Shown here piece after piece: positions 26,838-33,991 of a stretch of 33,991 nucleotides of DNA. How positions within the stretch are numbered: the first letter of the stretch is position 1; each line of letters opens with the position of its first letter. Location of the stretch: assembly GCA_903642295.1 (NCBI GenBank), contig CAHJWO010000009.1, positions 1-33,991 on the forward strand, read 5' to 3'. Both the position numbers and the translations under genes were made by a program. Source of the DNA: PVC group bacterium. GTDB taxonomy: Bacteria; Verrucomicrobiota; Verrucomicrobiia; Chthoniobacterales; SZAS-18. The notes below the pieces were generated by a model. That model did no database searches and was not told the DNA's origin. It worked only from the letters and a program-made list of their open reading frames with translations.

Positions 26838-27878
26838 ATGCTTCCCGCGAACCCTTCCCCGCCCGGTGCCTCCCTTTCCTGGGCGACGCTGGACTGGCCG
26901 CGGCTGGATCGGCTGCGGGCGAAGTTCCTGGCGCGCGCGGGCGGCCAGGGGTCCTATTGGACCAGCCGGGAGGACCTGGCGAACTACGATTTCACCTACG
27001 CCCAGCGCATCGGCTGGAAGTGGGACGCCGTGCTGCGCGAGCTGCGTCTGCGCGGTTGGCAGCCCCCGGCGGGGCCGCTGTTGGACTGGGGCTGCGGCAG
27101 CGGCGTGGCCGGGCGGCGGGTAGTCGAGTTTTATGGGGTGGAGCAGTTCGGGATGCTCCGGGTTTCAGACCGGTCACGGTTGGCGATGGAATTCGCGGCG
27201 GAACGGGCCCGCGAGAGGTTTCCCGGCCTGATCGTCGCGCGAACGGACGCGGTCCACGCCGGCGGCACGGTGGTGATCAGTCACGTCGTCAACGAACTGG
27301 ACGACGCGGGCCGGACGGCGCTGCGGGCAGTGATCGACGCGGCGGACGCGGTCATCTGGGTCGAACCGGGCACCTACGACGACAGCCGCGCGCTGATTGA
27401 CTGGCGGGAGGCATTACGGGCGGATTTCGCGGTGGTTGCGCCCTGCACCCACCGGCGCGAGTGCGGGATGCTTCACGCGCACAACGCGCCGCACTGGTGT
27501 CACCATTTCGCTGCGCCGCCGCCCGGTTTGTCCGCGGACGCCGACTGGGTGCGGTTCGGTCGGCGCGCCGGGATCGATCTGCGGAAGGTTCCGTACAGTT
27601 TTCTGGTGCTGGCGCGGAGCGTCACCCCGACGGACACGAACGGAGCGACCGGGGCATTTGAAGGCTGGTCGCGCGTGATCGGTGAGCCGCGTTTATACAA
27701 GGGCTTTGCCCGGGTGCTGGATTGCGCCGCCGAGGACGTGCGCGAGGTCGGCGTGCAGCAGCGCGACCACCCGGAGATGTTCCGTGCGATCAAAAAAGGG
27801 CATGGTCCCACGCTGCTGCACGGCGCGGTGGACGCGAGGGGTTGGAAGCGGCTGGACCGGACGCTCGGCGGCGATTGA
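26838..27878 (+). CDS. Rsm22-like small-ribosomal-subunit methyltransferase family protein
   Basis: About 346 residues from ATG 26838; a TTG start at 26799 would add 13 unconvincing residues. A Rossmann methyltransferase motif I (LLDWGCGSGVAG) is followed by SHVVNELDD and a WVEPGTYDDSR segment. The stretch VAPCTHRRECGMLHAHNAPHWCHHF supplies three cysteines plus histidines in the arrangement that Rsm22/METTL17 proteins use for an iron-sulfur or zinc site, and RKVPYSFLVLARS matches the family's later conserved strand. Known relatives act in ribosome small-subunit assembly; whether this one methylates RNA is unknown. It is followed 49 bp later by a yajQ-type gene. Confidence 0.75.
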   Translation: MLPANPSPPGASLSWATLDWPRLDRLRAKFLARAGGQGSYWTSREDLANYDFTYAQRIGWKWDAVLRELRLRGWQPPAGPLLDWGCGSGVAGRRVVEFYGVEQFGMLRVSDRSRLAMEFAAERARERFPGLIVARTDAVHAGGTVVISHVVNELDDAGRTALRAVIDAADAVIWVEPGTYDDSRALIDWREALRADFAVVAPCTHRRECGMLHAHNAPHWCHHFAAPPPGLSADADWVRFGRRAGIDLRKVPYSFLVLARSVTPTDTNGATGAFEGWSRVIGEPRLYKGFARVLDCAAEDVREVGVQQRDHPEMFRAIKKGHGPTLLHGAVDARGWKRLDRTLGGD

Positions 27879-27927
27879 GAAAACCGACGCGCTTGCCCTG
27901 ACCCCAAAGCTTTTCTACCTTTGCGCC

Positions 27928-28419
27928 ATGCCCAGCTTCGACATCGTCTCGGAAATCGACCGGCAGGAAGTGGACAACGCCCTCAACCAGGCCCGCAAGG
28001 AACTGGTCACGCGCTTTGATTTCAAAGGCAGCCAGGCCGCCATCGAACAGCCCGGCAAGGACAAGATCGCGCTGTCGGCAGAGGACAACAACCGGCTCAA
28101 ATCGTTGCATGAAATCGTCATCGGCAAGCTGGCCAAGCGCAACGTCGATCTGCGTAACGTGGAGCACGGCGACCCGGCGATTTCGTCGCTGGGTCACGCG
28201 CGGCAGGAACTGACGATCAAGCAGGGCATCGAGGGCGTGCGGGCCAAGGAGATCATCACGGCGATTAAAGCGCAGGGGACGCTGAAGGTGGCATCGTCGC
28301 TGCAAGGGGACGAAATCCGCGTGACCGGCAAGAAGCGGGACGACCTTCAGGCCGTAATCACGTTCCTGCGCGGGAAGGATTTCGGGCTGTCGCTGGTGTT
28401 CAAGAATTTCCGGGATTAA
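27928..28419 (+). CDS. yajQ: YajQ-family nucleotide-binding protein
   Basis: 163 residues from ATG 27928, the exact family size. MPSFDIVSEIDRQEVDNALNQ, TRFDFKGS, the central ELTIKQGIEGVRAKEI and the end GKDFGLSLVFKNFRD are characteristic of YajQ. Known: two ferredoxin-like (RNP-type) folds; members bind nucleic acid or nucleotides, and in Xanthomonas a homologue binds cyclic di-GMP and acts as a regulator. The leader is pyrimidine-rich (CTTTTCTACCTTTGCGCC) with no Shine-Dalgarno sequence. It may be transcribed with the Rsm22-like gene just before it. Confidence 0.95.
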   Translation: MPSFDIVSEIDRQEVDNALNQARKELVTRFDFKGSQAAIEQPGKDKIALSAEDNNRLKSLHEIVIGKLAKRNVDLRNVEHGDPAISSLGHARQELTIKQGIEGVRAKEIITAIKAQGTLKVASSLQGDEIRVTGKKRDDLQAVITFLRGKDFGLSLVFKNFRD

Positions 28420-28500
28420 TGGCTGGGCGGATCGTTGTGCAAACTCTCGCCGCCGCCCCGAAATGCTTGTCCGACGCTTTGCCTGTGGCATACTCTGGCC

Positions 28501-28698
28501 ATGAGCTTCGAAGACATCAAAGACAGCTTGGTTGCTCTCCCACCAGCCGAGCGTGAGAAAGCTTCCGCCTTCCTCGGGCATCTACGTCGTACCTCCGACG
28601 CCGAGTACCAAGCAGAAATGGACCGGAGACTATCGGATAAAAATCCCGCCAACTGGCTGACTTTGGAAGAGTTCAAGCGGCGGCTGGACCAACAGTAA
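28501..28698 (+). CDS. Probable antitoxin of a type II toxin-antitoxin pair
   Basis: 65 residues, MSFEDIKDSLVALPPAEREKA..., predicted all-helical, with a charged C-terminal part (MDRRLSDKNPANWLTLEEFKRRL). Small proteins with this layout, HLRR...AEM..RL...WLTLEEFKRRL, commonly lie directly upstream of RelE/ParE-type toxins. The next gene carries a RelE/ParE-like C-terminal half, but its 5' end is separated by a MITE-like insertion. There is no clear DNA-binding fold. The codons are less GC-biased than those of the flanking housekeeping genes, consistent with acquisition. If the toxin is dead this gene may be an orphan. Confidence 0.6.
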   Translation: MSFEDIKDSLVALPPAEREKASAFLGHLRRTSDAEYQAEMDRRLSDKNPANWLTLEEFKRRLDQQ

Positions 28699-28721
28699 TT
28701 CTCCGTGCCGCGCTATGACGA

Positions 28722-28887
28722 TTAAGTATGTACGAGAAGGTTTCCAGGTGGATGGCGATCTCCGAGCGCCCTGTTTTCGGGACCGCGCAGCGGTCTAAAA
28801 GACTTAGAAGAATGGCGGCTGCGCCGCAGGGAAAACATGGCGCTCGGAGATCGCCATCCACCAAGATTCCATTTCGCAGATGCTTAT
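28722..28887. repeat. MITE-like element, copy C (inside the toxin gene)
   Basis: Starts TTAAGTATGTACGAGAAGG and ends GCAGATGCTTAT, very close to copy B. The inverted repeat is longer than in B: arms 28747-28778 and 28831-28862 pair at 31 of 32 positions, and the outer 21 bp are identical to those of B. The centre differs from B by an extra ~25 bp containing GCGGCTGCGCCGC and an AGGGA-ATG start region. It sits 24 bp after the antitoxin stop codon. Confidence 0.8.
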
Positions 28888-29118
28888 CTGCGCATCAGTT
28901 TGCTGGACGTTGTGCCAAGAGGTGGTGCTCCAAGGTACGAGATCTTCAAATTTATCGATGGTCTTCAAGAACGTCCAAACACGCCCGGTGATTTCGTAGA
29001 GTATGACGTTTCCCGACGCGAATTGCAGGTCAAACTCATCGGTGGATATGCGGTAAGTTACTGGGTGGACGAACCTGCCAAAATCGTGATGATCGCTAAC
29101 GTCGAGGCGGCCAACTGA
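28837..29118 (+). CDS. RelE/ParE-like toxin with its 5' end replaced by a MITE-like element
   Basis: The 93-residue frame starts at ATG 28837 inside the right arm of element copy C, with AGGGA six bases before it. Residues 1-17 are encoded by the element; from LRISLLDVVPRGG on, the sequence is protein-like. The end, GDFVEYDVSRRELQVKLIGGYAVSYWVDEPAKIVMIANV, resembles the last strands of RelE/ParE-fold toxins. The likely original start is GTG 28705 (reads MPRYDD, then TAA inside the element), which is in the same frame as the part after the insertion. Removing about 165 bp would give a continuous ~83-residue toxin. So it is either a disrupted pseudogene or a toxin now translated from an element-borne start. 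Toxins of this fold cleave mRNA at the ribosome or inhibit gyrase. Confidence 0.55.
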   Translation: MALGDRHPPRFHFADAYLRISLLDVVPRGGAPRYEIFKFIDGLQERPNTPGDFVEYDVSRRELQVKLIGGYAVSYWVDEPAKIVMIANVEAAN

Positions 29119-29146
29119 CTAAAACTTTCTTCCATCCAGCACGCAA

Positions 29147-29392
29147 TCATCCCCCCTGCACCGGCGGCATGACCGACACGCTGTCGCCCTCGCGCAAAAC
29201 CTGTGTGCGCTCGGCGAATTCCAACCCCACGGCCACCAGCAGCGTCCGGTCCCATTCCCGCATCGCAGGATGCTCGGCGTAGAGGTACTCCAGAAGGTCG
29301 CTGACCGTCGATCCCTCGGGCAACTCGAATGTCGTCTGATTCCCGCCCGCCAAATCGCGTAGGCGGGAGAAAAATTGCGTCTCGATTTTCAC
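29147..29392 (-). CDS. moaD: MoaD/ThiS-family sulfur-carrier protein (molybdopterin synthase small subunit-like)
   Basis: 81 residues, the normal size, with a beta-grasp pattern: MKIETQFFSRLRDLAGG at the start, ELPEGSTVSDLLEYLYAEHP in the middle and DSVSVMPPVQGG at the end. The C-terminal Gly-Gly is the site that is adenylated and thiocarboxylated in this family. MoaD donates sulfur for molybdopterin synthesis together with MoaE; a role in another sulfur-transfer pathway is possible because no moaE or other molybdenum cofactor gene is nearby. The ATG at 29392 lies 7 bp after the hpt stop, so the two are probably co-transcribed. Confidence 0.88.
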   Translation of the reverse strand: MKIETQFFSRLRDLAGGNQTTFELPEGSTVSDLLEYLYAEHPAMREWDRTLLVAVGLEFAERTQVLREGDSVSVMPPVQGG

Positions 29393-29399
29393 GATGCGA

Positions 29400-29978
29400 C
29401 TAACCTACCGCCGCCGCTTCGCTCTTGCGAATGCGTTCCAGCCCGGCGGCGATCACGTCTTCGCTCAGCACGCCGATGCACGGCAGGTTGCGGTAACGCT
29501 CGATGAAATCCAGCCCGTAGCCGACCACGAATTCATCCGCGATATCGAAGGCGACGTAATCCGCCACCACCTCCTTGGCGCGCTCGACGTGCTTGCGCAG
29601 CAGGACACAGATTTTCACGCTCTTGGGTTTCTCGGCCAGGAGCCGCTCGCGGACGGCGTGCAGGGTGCGGCCACTGTCGAGGATGTCGTCGAGGATGAGC
29701 ACGTCGCGCCCCGCGATGTCGGGCATGGTGTGCTGGTCAAACGTCACAATGCCGCTGCTCTTGTCGCCCACGTAGCTGGCCACGCTCAGGCAATCGACCG
29801 CCAGGGGCAGCGGGATGCGTCGCAAGAGGTCACCCATGAACATGAAGGAGCCATTGAGCACGGCGACCACCGTCAACTCGTGGTCGCGGTAGTCCCAGGT
29901 GATCTGGTGAGCCAGTTCGTCCAGGCGGCTGAGGATGGTGCTCTCGTGGTAGAGCACGCGCTTGAGGTCGGCAAGCAT
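29400..29978 (-). CDS. hpt: Hypoxanthine phosphoribosyltransferase
   Basis: 192 residues, typical for bacterial HPRT. The PRPP-binding signature VLILDDILDSGRTL spans residues 93-106 with the paired acids D97-D98. VVAVLNGSFMFMGDLLRRI, VASYVGDKSSG and DEFVVGYGLDF at their usual positions confirm the family. The enzyme salvages hypoxanthine or guanine with PRPP to IMP or GMP in the cytoplasm. The start codon is preceded on the coding strand by a (CTTCATC)-type 7-bp array and a short CTTTCCCTACC leader, not by a Shine-Dalgarno sequence. It is divergent from the coiled-coil membrane protein gene and followed closely by moaD. Confidence 0.96.
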   Translation of the reverse strand: MLADLKRVLYHESTILSRLDELAHQITWDYRDHELTVVAVLNGSFMFMGDLLRRIPLPLAVDCLSVASYVGDKSSGIVTFDQHTMPDIAGRDVLILDDILDSGRTLHAVRERLLAEKPKSVKICVLLRKHVERAKEVVADYVAFDIADEFVVGYGLDFIERYRNLPCIGVLSEDVIAAGLERIRKSEAAAVG

Positions 29979-29985
29979 GGTAGGG

Positions 29986-30131
29986 AAAGGATGAAGGATG
30001 AAGGATGAAGGATGAAGGCGGAAGACAAAAATCGCGGTTGAGCGGGAAACGACTAGGAGGGAAGTTCTGTGCCAGTGGTCAAGCGAATGAAGTCTGCTTC
30101 ATCCTTGGTCCTTCATCCTTCATCCTTTCCT
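29986..30131. repeat. Inverted pair of 7-bp repeat arrays (GAAGGAT / CTTCATC)
   Basis: Left array 29986-30020: five contiguous heptamers, AAAGGAT, three of GAAGGAT, then GAAGGCG. Right array 30097-30131: CTTCATC, CTTGGTC, CTTCATC, CTTCATC, CTTTCCT. The two face each other across 76 bp in the divergent promoter region of hpt and the 551-aa protein gene, each placing its pyrimidine strand on the coding strand of the gene it precedes. The right array ends 2 bp before the ATG at 30134. Confidence 0.9.
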
Positions 30132-30133
30132 CG

Positions 30134-31789
30134 ATGAGCCACCTTGCCACCAGCGTTCCGCGCCGTCTGGACACTGTCACCGCCGAACGGGTTATCCGGT
30201 CCCGGCTGCGGCAGCTCTGGCGGCGGCGGCTGGTGGCGGGATTCATCGACCGGTTTTGCCTCGCGCTGCTGCTCGCGGCCACGGCGCTGCTGCTGGTGGG
30301 GATTTATCGTTTTCTGCGGAGCGAGGAACCCTTCGATGCGGCGGCTGCCTGGAACTTGTTGGAGTTCGCGCTGGCGGGAACGGTCATCGCCACGGTCGGC
30401 TCGCTGCCGTTCCTGGACGACGTGACGCGCTGGATCGACCGCCGCGCCGGCACGCACGACCGCTTCCACACCGCGCTGGACTTCGCGGAGCGCGAGGGCC
30501 GCACGCCGCTGGAGGAACTCACCCTGGCGGAGTGCCTGCAATATGTCGAGCGGTTCCCCGTGGCGCGGTGGACGCCCATTCGACTGCTCCCGCCCACGCT
30601 GCTGACCGTGCCGGTGCCGCTCGTGGCGCTGGGGATGCTGGCGTGGCACGCTTCGCTGGGCATCGGCCAACCGCCGCGCGACCCGGCGTTGCAGGCGGCG
30701 GTTGCCCGGCAGGCGGAAGCGCTGCAAAAGGTCGCCGCACGGTTGAAACAGGAGGAGAAGAAATCGCCGTCGCCCGATCTTTCCAAGCTCGCCGAGGCGA
30801 TGAAACGCAGCGCCGAACGGCTCAAGGAAAGCCAACGCGAGAGCGACGAACAAAAGACCAAAACGGCGCTGGGCGAGATGTCGTCGCTCGAAGCCATGCT
30901 CAACGCCATGAAACAGGCCGCGAAGGAGGGCAAGGTTTCGCCGGGTGAACTGGCCGCGCTGGCCGCCGCGCTAGCGGCTGATCCGCAGGGCAAGGACGCG
31001 GCGGACGCCCTCAAGGCCGGGCAGTTGGAACAGGCCGGGGATCGGTTGGCGAAGTTGGCCGAGCAGATGCAGAAACAGGGCGGGGGCGAGCAGGCGCTCC
31101 AACAGTTGGCGCAGTCCATGCAGGAGCAGGCGGCGAAGCTGAGCGACCAGGAGCGCAACGAAGTCGCCCGGCAGATGCAACAGGCGGCGCAGGGCGCGCA
31201 GAGCGGACAGCAGGGACTCAGCCAGCAGGCGCTCCAGCGGCTGGCGGAATTGTTGCGCAAGGCCGGCCGGAACGGCGCGAAGCAGGCGAAGGCGGGCGGC
31301 GCGGGCGGGCAGCCGCTGACCGAGCGGCAGTTGCAGGACTTGCTCAACGCCTTGGAAAATATGAAGGAAGGGATGCGGCCCGGCAACGATTCCGAGGCCG
31401 ACGGGCCGGGCGGGCAGCCGCAATCGCTGGCGTCGGTGGAGGCGTTCACGAAGAGCCGGGGGGACGGCTCCCAAGCCGACGGCAAACCGACCGGGATGCC
31501 CGGCGGCGAACACGATCAGGGCACGAACGAGCACCTGTTCGCGGACAAGCCGTCCGACCTGACGGAAGGAGGCCGGGCGAAACGGCTCGAAGGCGTGCTT
31601 GGCAGCGGGGCGACGTTGCAAGAACTCGTCGGCGCGGCGAGCGGCCCCGCCCGGGCGAGCCGCCAGTACCGCGACCTGTACGAAGCCATCGCCCCGGCGG
31701 AACAGAACAGCGTCGAGCAGGAAAACATCCCCCTGGGCTCGCGCCACCTGGTCAAGCGGTATTTCGAGAACATCCGCCCGCAGAACTGA
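30134..31789 (+). CDS. Membrane-anchored coiled-coil protein upstream of moxR (DUF4175-like)
   Basis: 551 residues from ATG 30134; the in-frame extension from 30005 is partly repeat-encoded (FILGPSSFILSS) and rejected. Three TM segments: about 41-60, 76-96 and 150-175. TRWIDRRAGTHDRFHTALDFAE (98-119) is reminiscent of DUF4175-type proteins. Residues 185-440 form a long Gln/Ala/Lys/Glu-rich coiled coil (LAEAMKRSAERLKESQ, LAKLAEQMQKQGGGEQ, VARQMQQAAQ), followed by a Gly/Asp-rich linker and a short C-terminal helix region. Such proteins often accompany moxR/DUF58/VWA operons in Verrucomicrobiota and Planctomycetota and are thought to act in envelope or stress functions. The MoxR gene follows after 143 bp. 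Confidence 0.75.
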   Translation: MSHLATSVPRRLDTVTAERVIRSRLRQLWRRRLVAGFIDRFCLALLLAATALLLVGIYRFLRSEEPFDAAAAWNLLEFALAGTVIATVGSLPFLDDVTRWIDRRAGTHDRFHTALDFAEREGRTPLEELTLAECLQYVERFPVARWTPIRLLPPTLLTVPVPLVALGMLAWHASLGIGQPPRDPALQAAVARQAEALQKVAARLKQEEKKSPSPDLSKLAEAMKRSAERLKESQRESDEQKTKTALGEMSSLEAMLNAMKQAAKEGKVSPGELAALAAALAADPQGKDAADALKAGQLEQAGDRLAKLAEQMQKQGGGEQALQQLAQSMQEQAAKLSDQERNEVARQMQQAAQGAQSGQQGLSQQALQRLAELLRKAGRNGAKQAKAGGAGGQPLTERQLQDLLNALENMKEGMRPGNDSEADGPGGQPQSLASVEAFTKSRGDGSQADGKPTGMPGGEHDQGTNEHLFADKPSDLTEGGRAKRLEGVLGSGATLQELVGAASGPARASRQYRDLYEAIAPAEQNSVEQENIPLGSRHLVKRYFENIRPQN

Positions 31790-31804
31790 AGCCGACAGGA
31801 GGTC

Positions 31805-31902
31805 GTCCGCAGCGGACGCAGATTTTCGCAGATTGCAGCGAAAGCCGCGAGGTTTCTCCTCCCCCTTCTTCCAATCTGCGGAAATCTGCGTAATCTGCGG
31901 AC
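31805..31902. repeat. ATCTGCG-type palindromic repeat, copy 2
   Basis: A 31-bp arm (31805-31835, starts GTCCGCAGCGGACGCAG) pairs with the complement of 31872-31902 at 27 of 31 positions, around a 36-bp loop. The right arm is a run of AATCTGCG, GAAATCTGCG and TAATCTGCGG units. It fills most of the gap between the coiled-coil protein gene and moxR and could act as an intra-operon attenuator or an mRNA-processing hairpin. Confidence 0.8.
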
Positions 31903-31932
31903 ACTTCTGTTTCCGCCGGCTTTCTCATCCGC

Positions 31933-32922
<990 letters not shown>

Positions 32923-32952
32923 AGGCAAGCATTACGCCGGGAGACATTTGCC

Positions 32953-33336
32953 ATGCACTTCCGACGCTTTGCTTGGTTGGCTTTGTTGCTGCCGCAATTT
33001 GCTATTTTGGTCCGCTTTATTTATGACGATATGAGAGAGCTGCGCCATGAGATGCAGTTTCATGTTCCGCGTATGATGACGCAGTGCATCCCGTATCCTT
33101 GCTTTCACACGCTCACGTTTGGCTGGGAGTTGCTCGGTATCGCGGGAGTCATTGGACTGTGTGGGCGGCGGTGGTGGGCGCGCTACTGCTACGTGGTTTT
33201 CGCCGTCGGCTTGTTTGCCATGTTGCTGCCGGATTTGTTGACCCTGCCTCGTGGTGACACCAGCTTTCTGCTCGTTCCTGCGGCTGTTCTTGCGACTTTG
33301 GTGGTGTGTTTCGTGCCGCGTCTCCGCCTTCTGTAA
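32953..33336 (+). CDS. Small four-TM membrane protein of unknown function
   Basis: 127 residues, ATG 32953. Predicted TM helices: about 7-25, 56-71, 76-97 and 103-123. The first loop (26-55) is charged and contains two cysteines (MTQCIPYPCFHT); a short basic cytoplasmic loop, CGRRWWARYC, lies between TM2 and TM3. Base composition is clearly lower in GC than moxR or proS, and codons such as TTT, TTG and CGT are frequent, which suggests acquisition or low expression. It lies 30 bp after moxR and may be read through from it. No family recognised. It is followed by a likely bidirectional terminator. Confidence 0.65.
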   Translation: MHFRRFAWLALLLPQFAILVRFIYDDMRELRHEMQFHVPRMMTQCIPYPCFHTLTFGWELLGIAGVIGLCGRRWWARYCYVVFAVGLFAMLLPDLLTLPRGDTSFLLVPAAVLATLVVCFVPRLRLL

Positions 33337-33363
33337 TGCGGTTGTTTCGCTGATCGTATTGCC

Positions 33364-33417
33364 AAAAACGGACCGCCCGCTCCTATCACCGAAGCGACCG
33401 GAACGGGCGGGAAAATT
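33364..33417. terminator. Probable bidirectional rho-independent terminator
   Basis: CCGCCCG (33373-33379) pairs with CGGGCGG (33404-33410) between two convergent genes. On the minus strand the stem is followed by TCCGTTTTTGG, on the plus strand by GAAAATTT. The loop of 24 nt is longer than usual but contains further pairing potential. Confidence 0.5.
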
Positions 33418-33433
33418 TGAACCAGGACCGACG

Positions 33434-33760
33434 TTAGAAGCCGATGCCGATGTGCACGCCCGGCGCGTATCCGTACCCATACCCGTAGCCATATCCATAC
33501 GGACGGTAGTGACGGCGATGGTGGAAGTATGGACGACCGTAGACAAAGGGCAGCGGCGGCGGGGGCAGGAAAACCCGCACGGGCGGACGCGGCGGGCAGT
33601 AGTCGCGTTCGACGACGCGGCCCTCGTAATGCCGGGGGGCGGGGCGGTCGTCTTCGTAGGAATAGCTACGGTCGTCGCGTTCGTCGCCGCCCGCGCGGGC
33701 GGTTTGTCCAACCGCGCAAAGACCGAGCAGCGCGGCACCGAGAAGCAGGAGTTTTTTCAT
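33434..33760 (-). CDS. Small exported Gly-Tyr-repeat protein
   Basis: 108 residues from ATG 33760 (MKKLLLLGAALLGLCAVGQTARA, signal peptide cut after ARA at 23); the longer frame upstream lacks protein character. The mature part is Asp/Glu/Arg-rich first (GGDERDDRSYSYEDDRPAPR), then Pro-rich (PPRPPVRVFLPPPPLPF), then His/Arg-rich (FHHRRHYRP), and finally a five-fold Gly-Tyr dipeptide run ending APGVHIGIGF. Short exported proteins of this make-up are common and poorly understood; surface or envelope location is likely. It may follow proS on the same strand (87 bp after its stop). Confidence 0.75.
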   Translation of the reverse strand: MKKLLLLGAALLGLCAVGQTARAGGDERDDRSYSYEDDRPAPRHYEGRVVERDYCPPRPPVRVFLPPPPLPFVYGRPYFHHRRHYRPYGYGYGYGYGYAPGVHIGIGF

Positions 33761-33847
33761 GGGATGGTTGGTAAGTAAATGGTTGGTGGAAGCTGTGAAG
33801 ATAGACGCTGCCGCCGCCCGGATATTCAAAGCTCCCGCCCACGATTT

Positions 33848-33991
33848 TCAGTACGATTTTGCCCAATAGACGCGCCGTTTGCTGGGCCGTCCGCTGACCA
33901 CGCACTTGCCTTCTTCTTCCGGCTCGTCCGTGGGGATGCAGCGGATCGTGACTTTCAGGTCTTCCTTGATCTTGGTCTCCGTCTCGGGCGT
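33848..33991 (-). CDS. proS: Proline--tRNA ligase, C-terminal fragment (runs off the right edge)
   Basis: Only the last 47 codons are in the window. They read [17 protein letters not shown], then [21 protein letters not shown] and a TGA stop. This is the C-terminal domain of the archaeal/eukaryotic-type (type 3) ProS: the ATIRCIP strand, the GKC(x)3G(K/R)PS element and the terminal FAK(S/A)Y-like sequence with C-terminal tyrosine, which reaches into the active site in that class. The enzyme charges tRNA-Pro in the cytoplasm. The N-terminal catalytic part lies to the right of the window. Confidence 0.88.
   Translation of the reverse strand, partial: TPETETKIKEDLKVTIRCIPTDEPEEEGKCVVSGRPSKRRVYWAKSY

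Noticed and set aside
30005..30133. N-terminal extension of the coiled-coil membrane protein
   Set aside because: It is partly encoded by the CTTCATC array (FILGPSSFILSS) and lacks protein character; ATG 30134 is preferred.

Overview
The window is GC-rich chromosomal DNA that most likely comes from a Verrucomicrobiota bacterium, probably Opitutales-like. The grounds are a PEP-CTERM protein, very large secreted enzymes with thrombospondin-3-type Asp repeats and a C-terminal '...RRFYR(L/V)' module, a prepilin-type protein with the [19 protein letters not shown] signature, few clear Shine-Dalgarno sites, and many short dispersed intergenic repeats. The assignment is inference; no rRNA or tRNA gene was seen.

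Layout. 1-3.2 kb: 5' part of an unidentified minus-strand gene, an arginase-fold protein, two adjacent half-size EamA/SMR-like transporter genes, and a repeat-rich 715-bp intergenic stretch. 3.2-3.9 kb: PEP-CTERM protein (minus). 4.4-7.1 kb: secreted S53 (sedolisin) peptidase with two IPT/TIG domains and a lamin-tail-like domain. 7.3-21.7 kb: a probable four-gene starch operon behind a good sigma70-like promoter (7251-7279): a 2888-aa protein carrying a GH13 domain and a GH57-like domain, a 1354-aa GH13 enzyme, a prepilin-like protein overlapping it by ATGA, and a GYF_2/two-TM protein. 21.8-23.5 kb: gcvT-gcvH (minus). 23.9-24.7 kb: rhomboid-like membrane protein without the catalytic GxSG. 24.8-25.1 kb: a 17-unit ~21-bp minisatellite against the 3' end of trpD (minus). 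26.3-28.4 kb: a small exported protein, an Rsm22-like methyltransferase and a YajQ-family protein. 28.5-29.1 kb: a toxin-antitoxin-like pair whose toxin 5' end is interrupted by a MITE-like element. 29.1-30.0 kb: hpt-moaD (minus). 30.1-32.9 kb: a coiled-coil membrane protein and a MoxR ATPase. The right end holds a small membrane protein, a small exported GY-repeat protein (minus) and the 3' end of proS (minus).

How the genes fit together. The central block looks like an extracellular polysaccharide (starch/alpha-glucan) and protein degradation island: two exported giant amylases are co-transcribed with a pseudopilin-like and a GYF/DUF4190-like protein, next to a secreted acid-type peptidase. 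The flanks are ordinary housekeeping genes (glycine cleavage, tryptophan, purine salvage, tRNA charging, ribosome maturation).

The least expected signal is in the intergenic DNA. There are at least five repeat classes: (i) 7-bp arrays whose pyrimidine strand reads toward the start codons of six genes, three loci forming inverted pairs; (ii) a CTAAG-ended, long-inverted-repeat (MITE-like) family with three copies; (iii) the 21-bp minisatellite; (iv) ATCTGCG palindromes; (v) GGTAGGGAG multi-hairpin elements at gene 3' ends.
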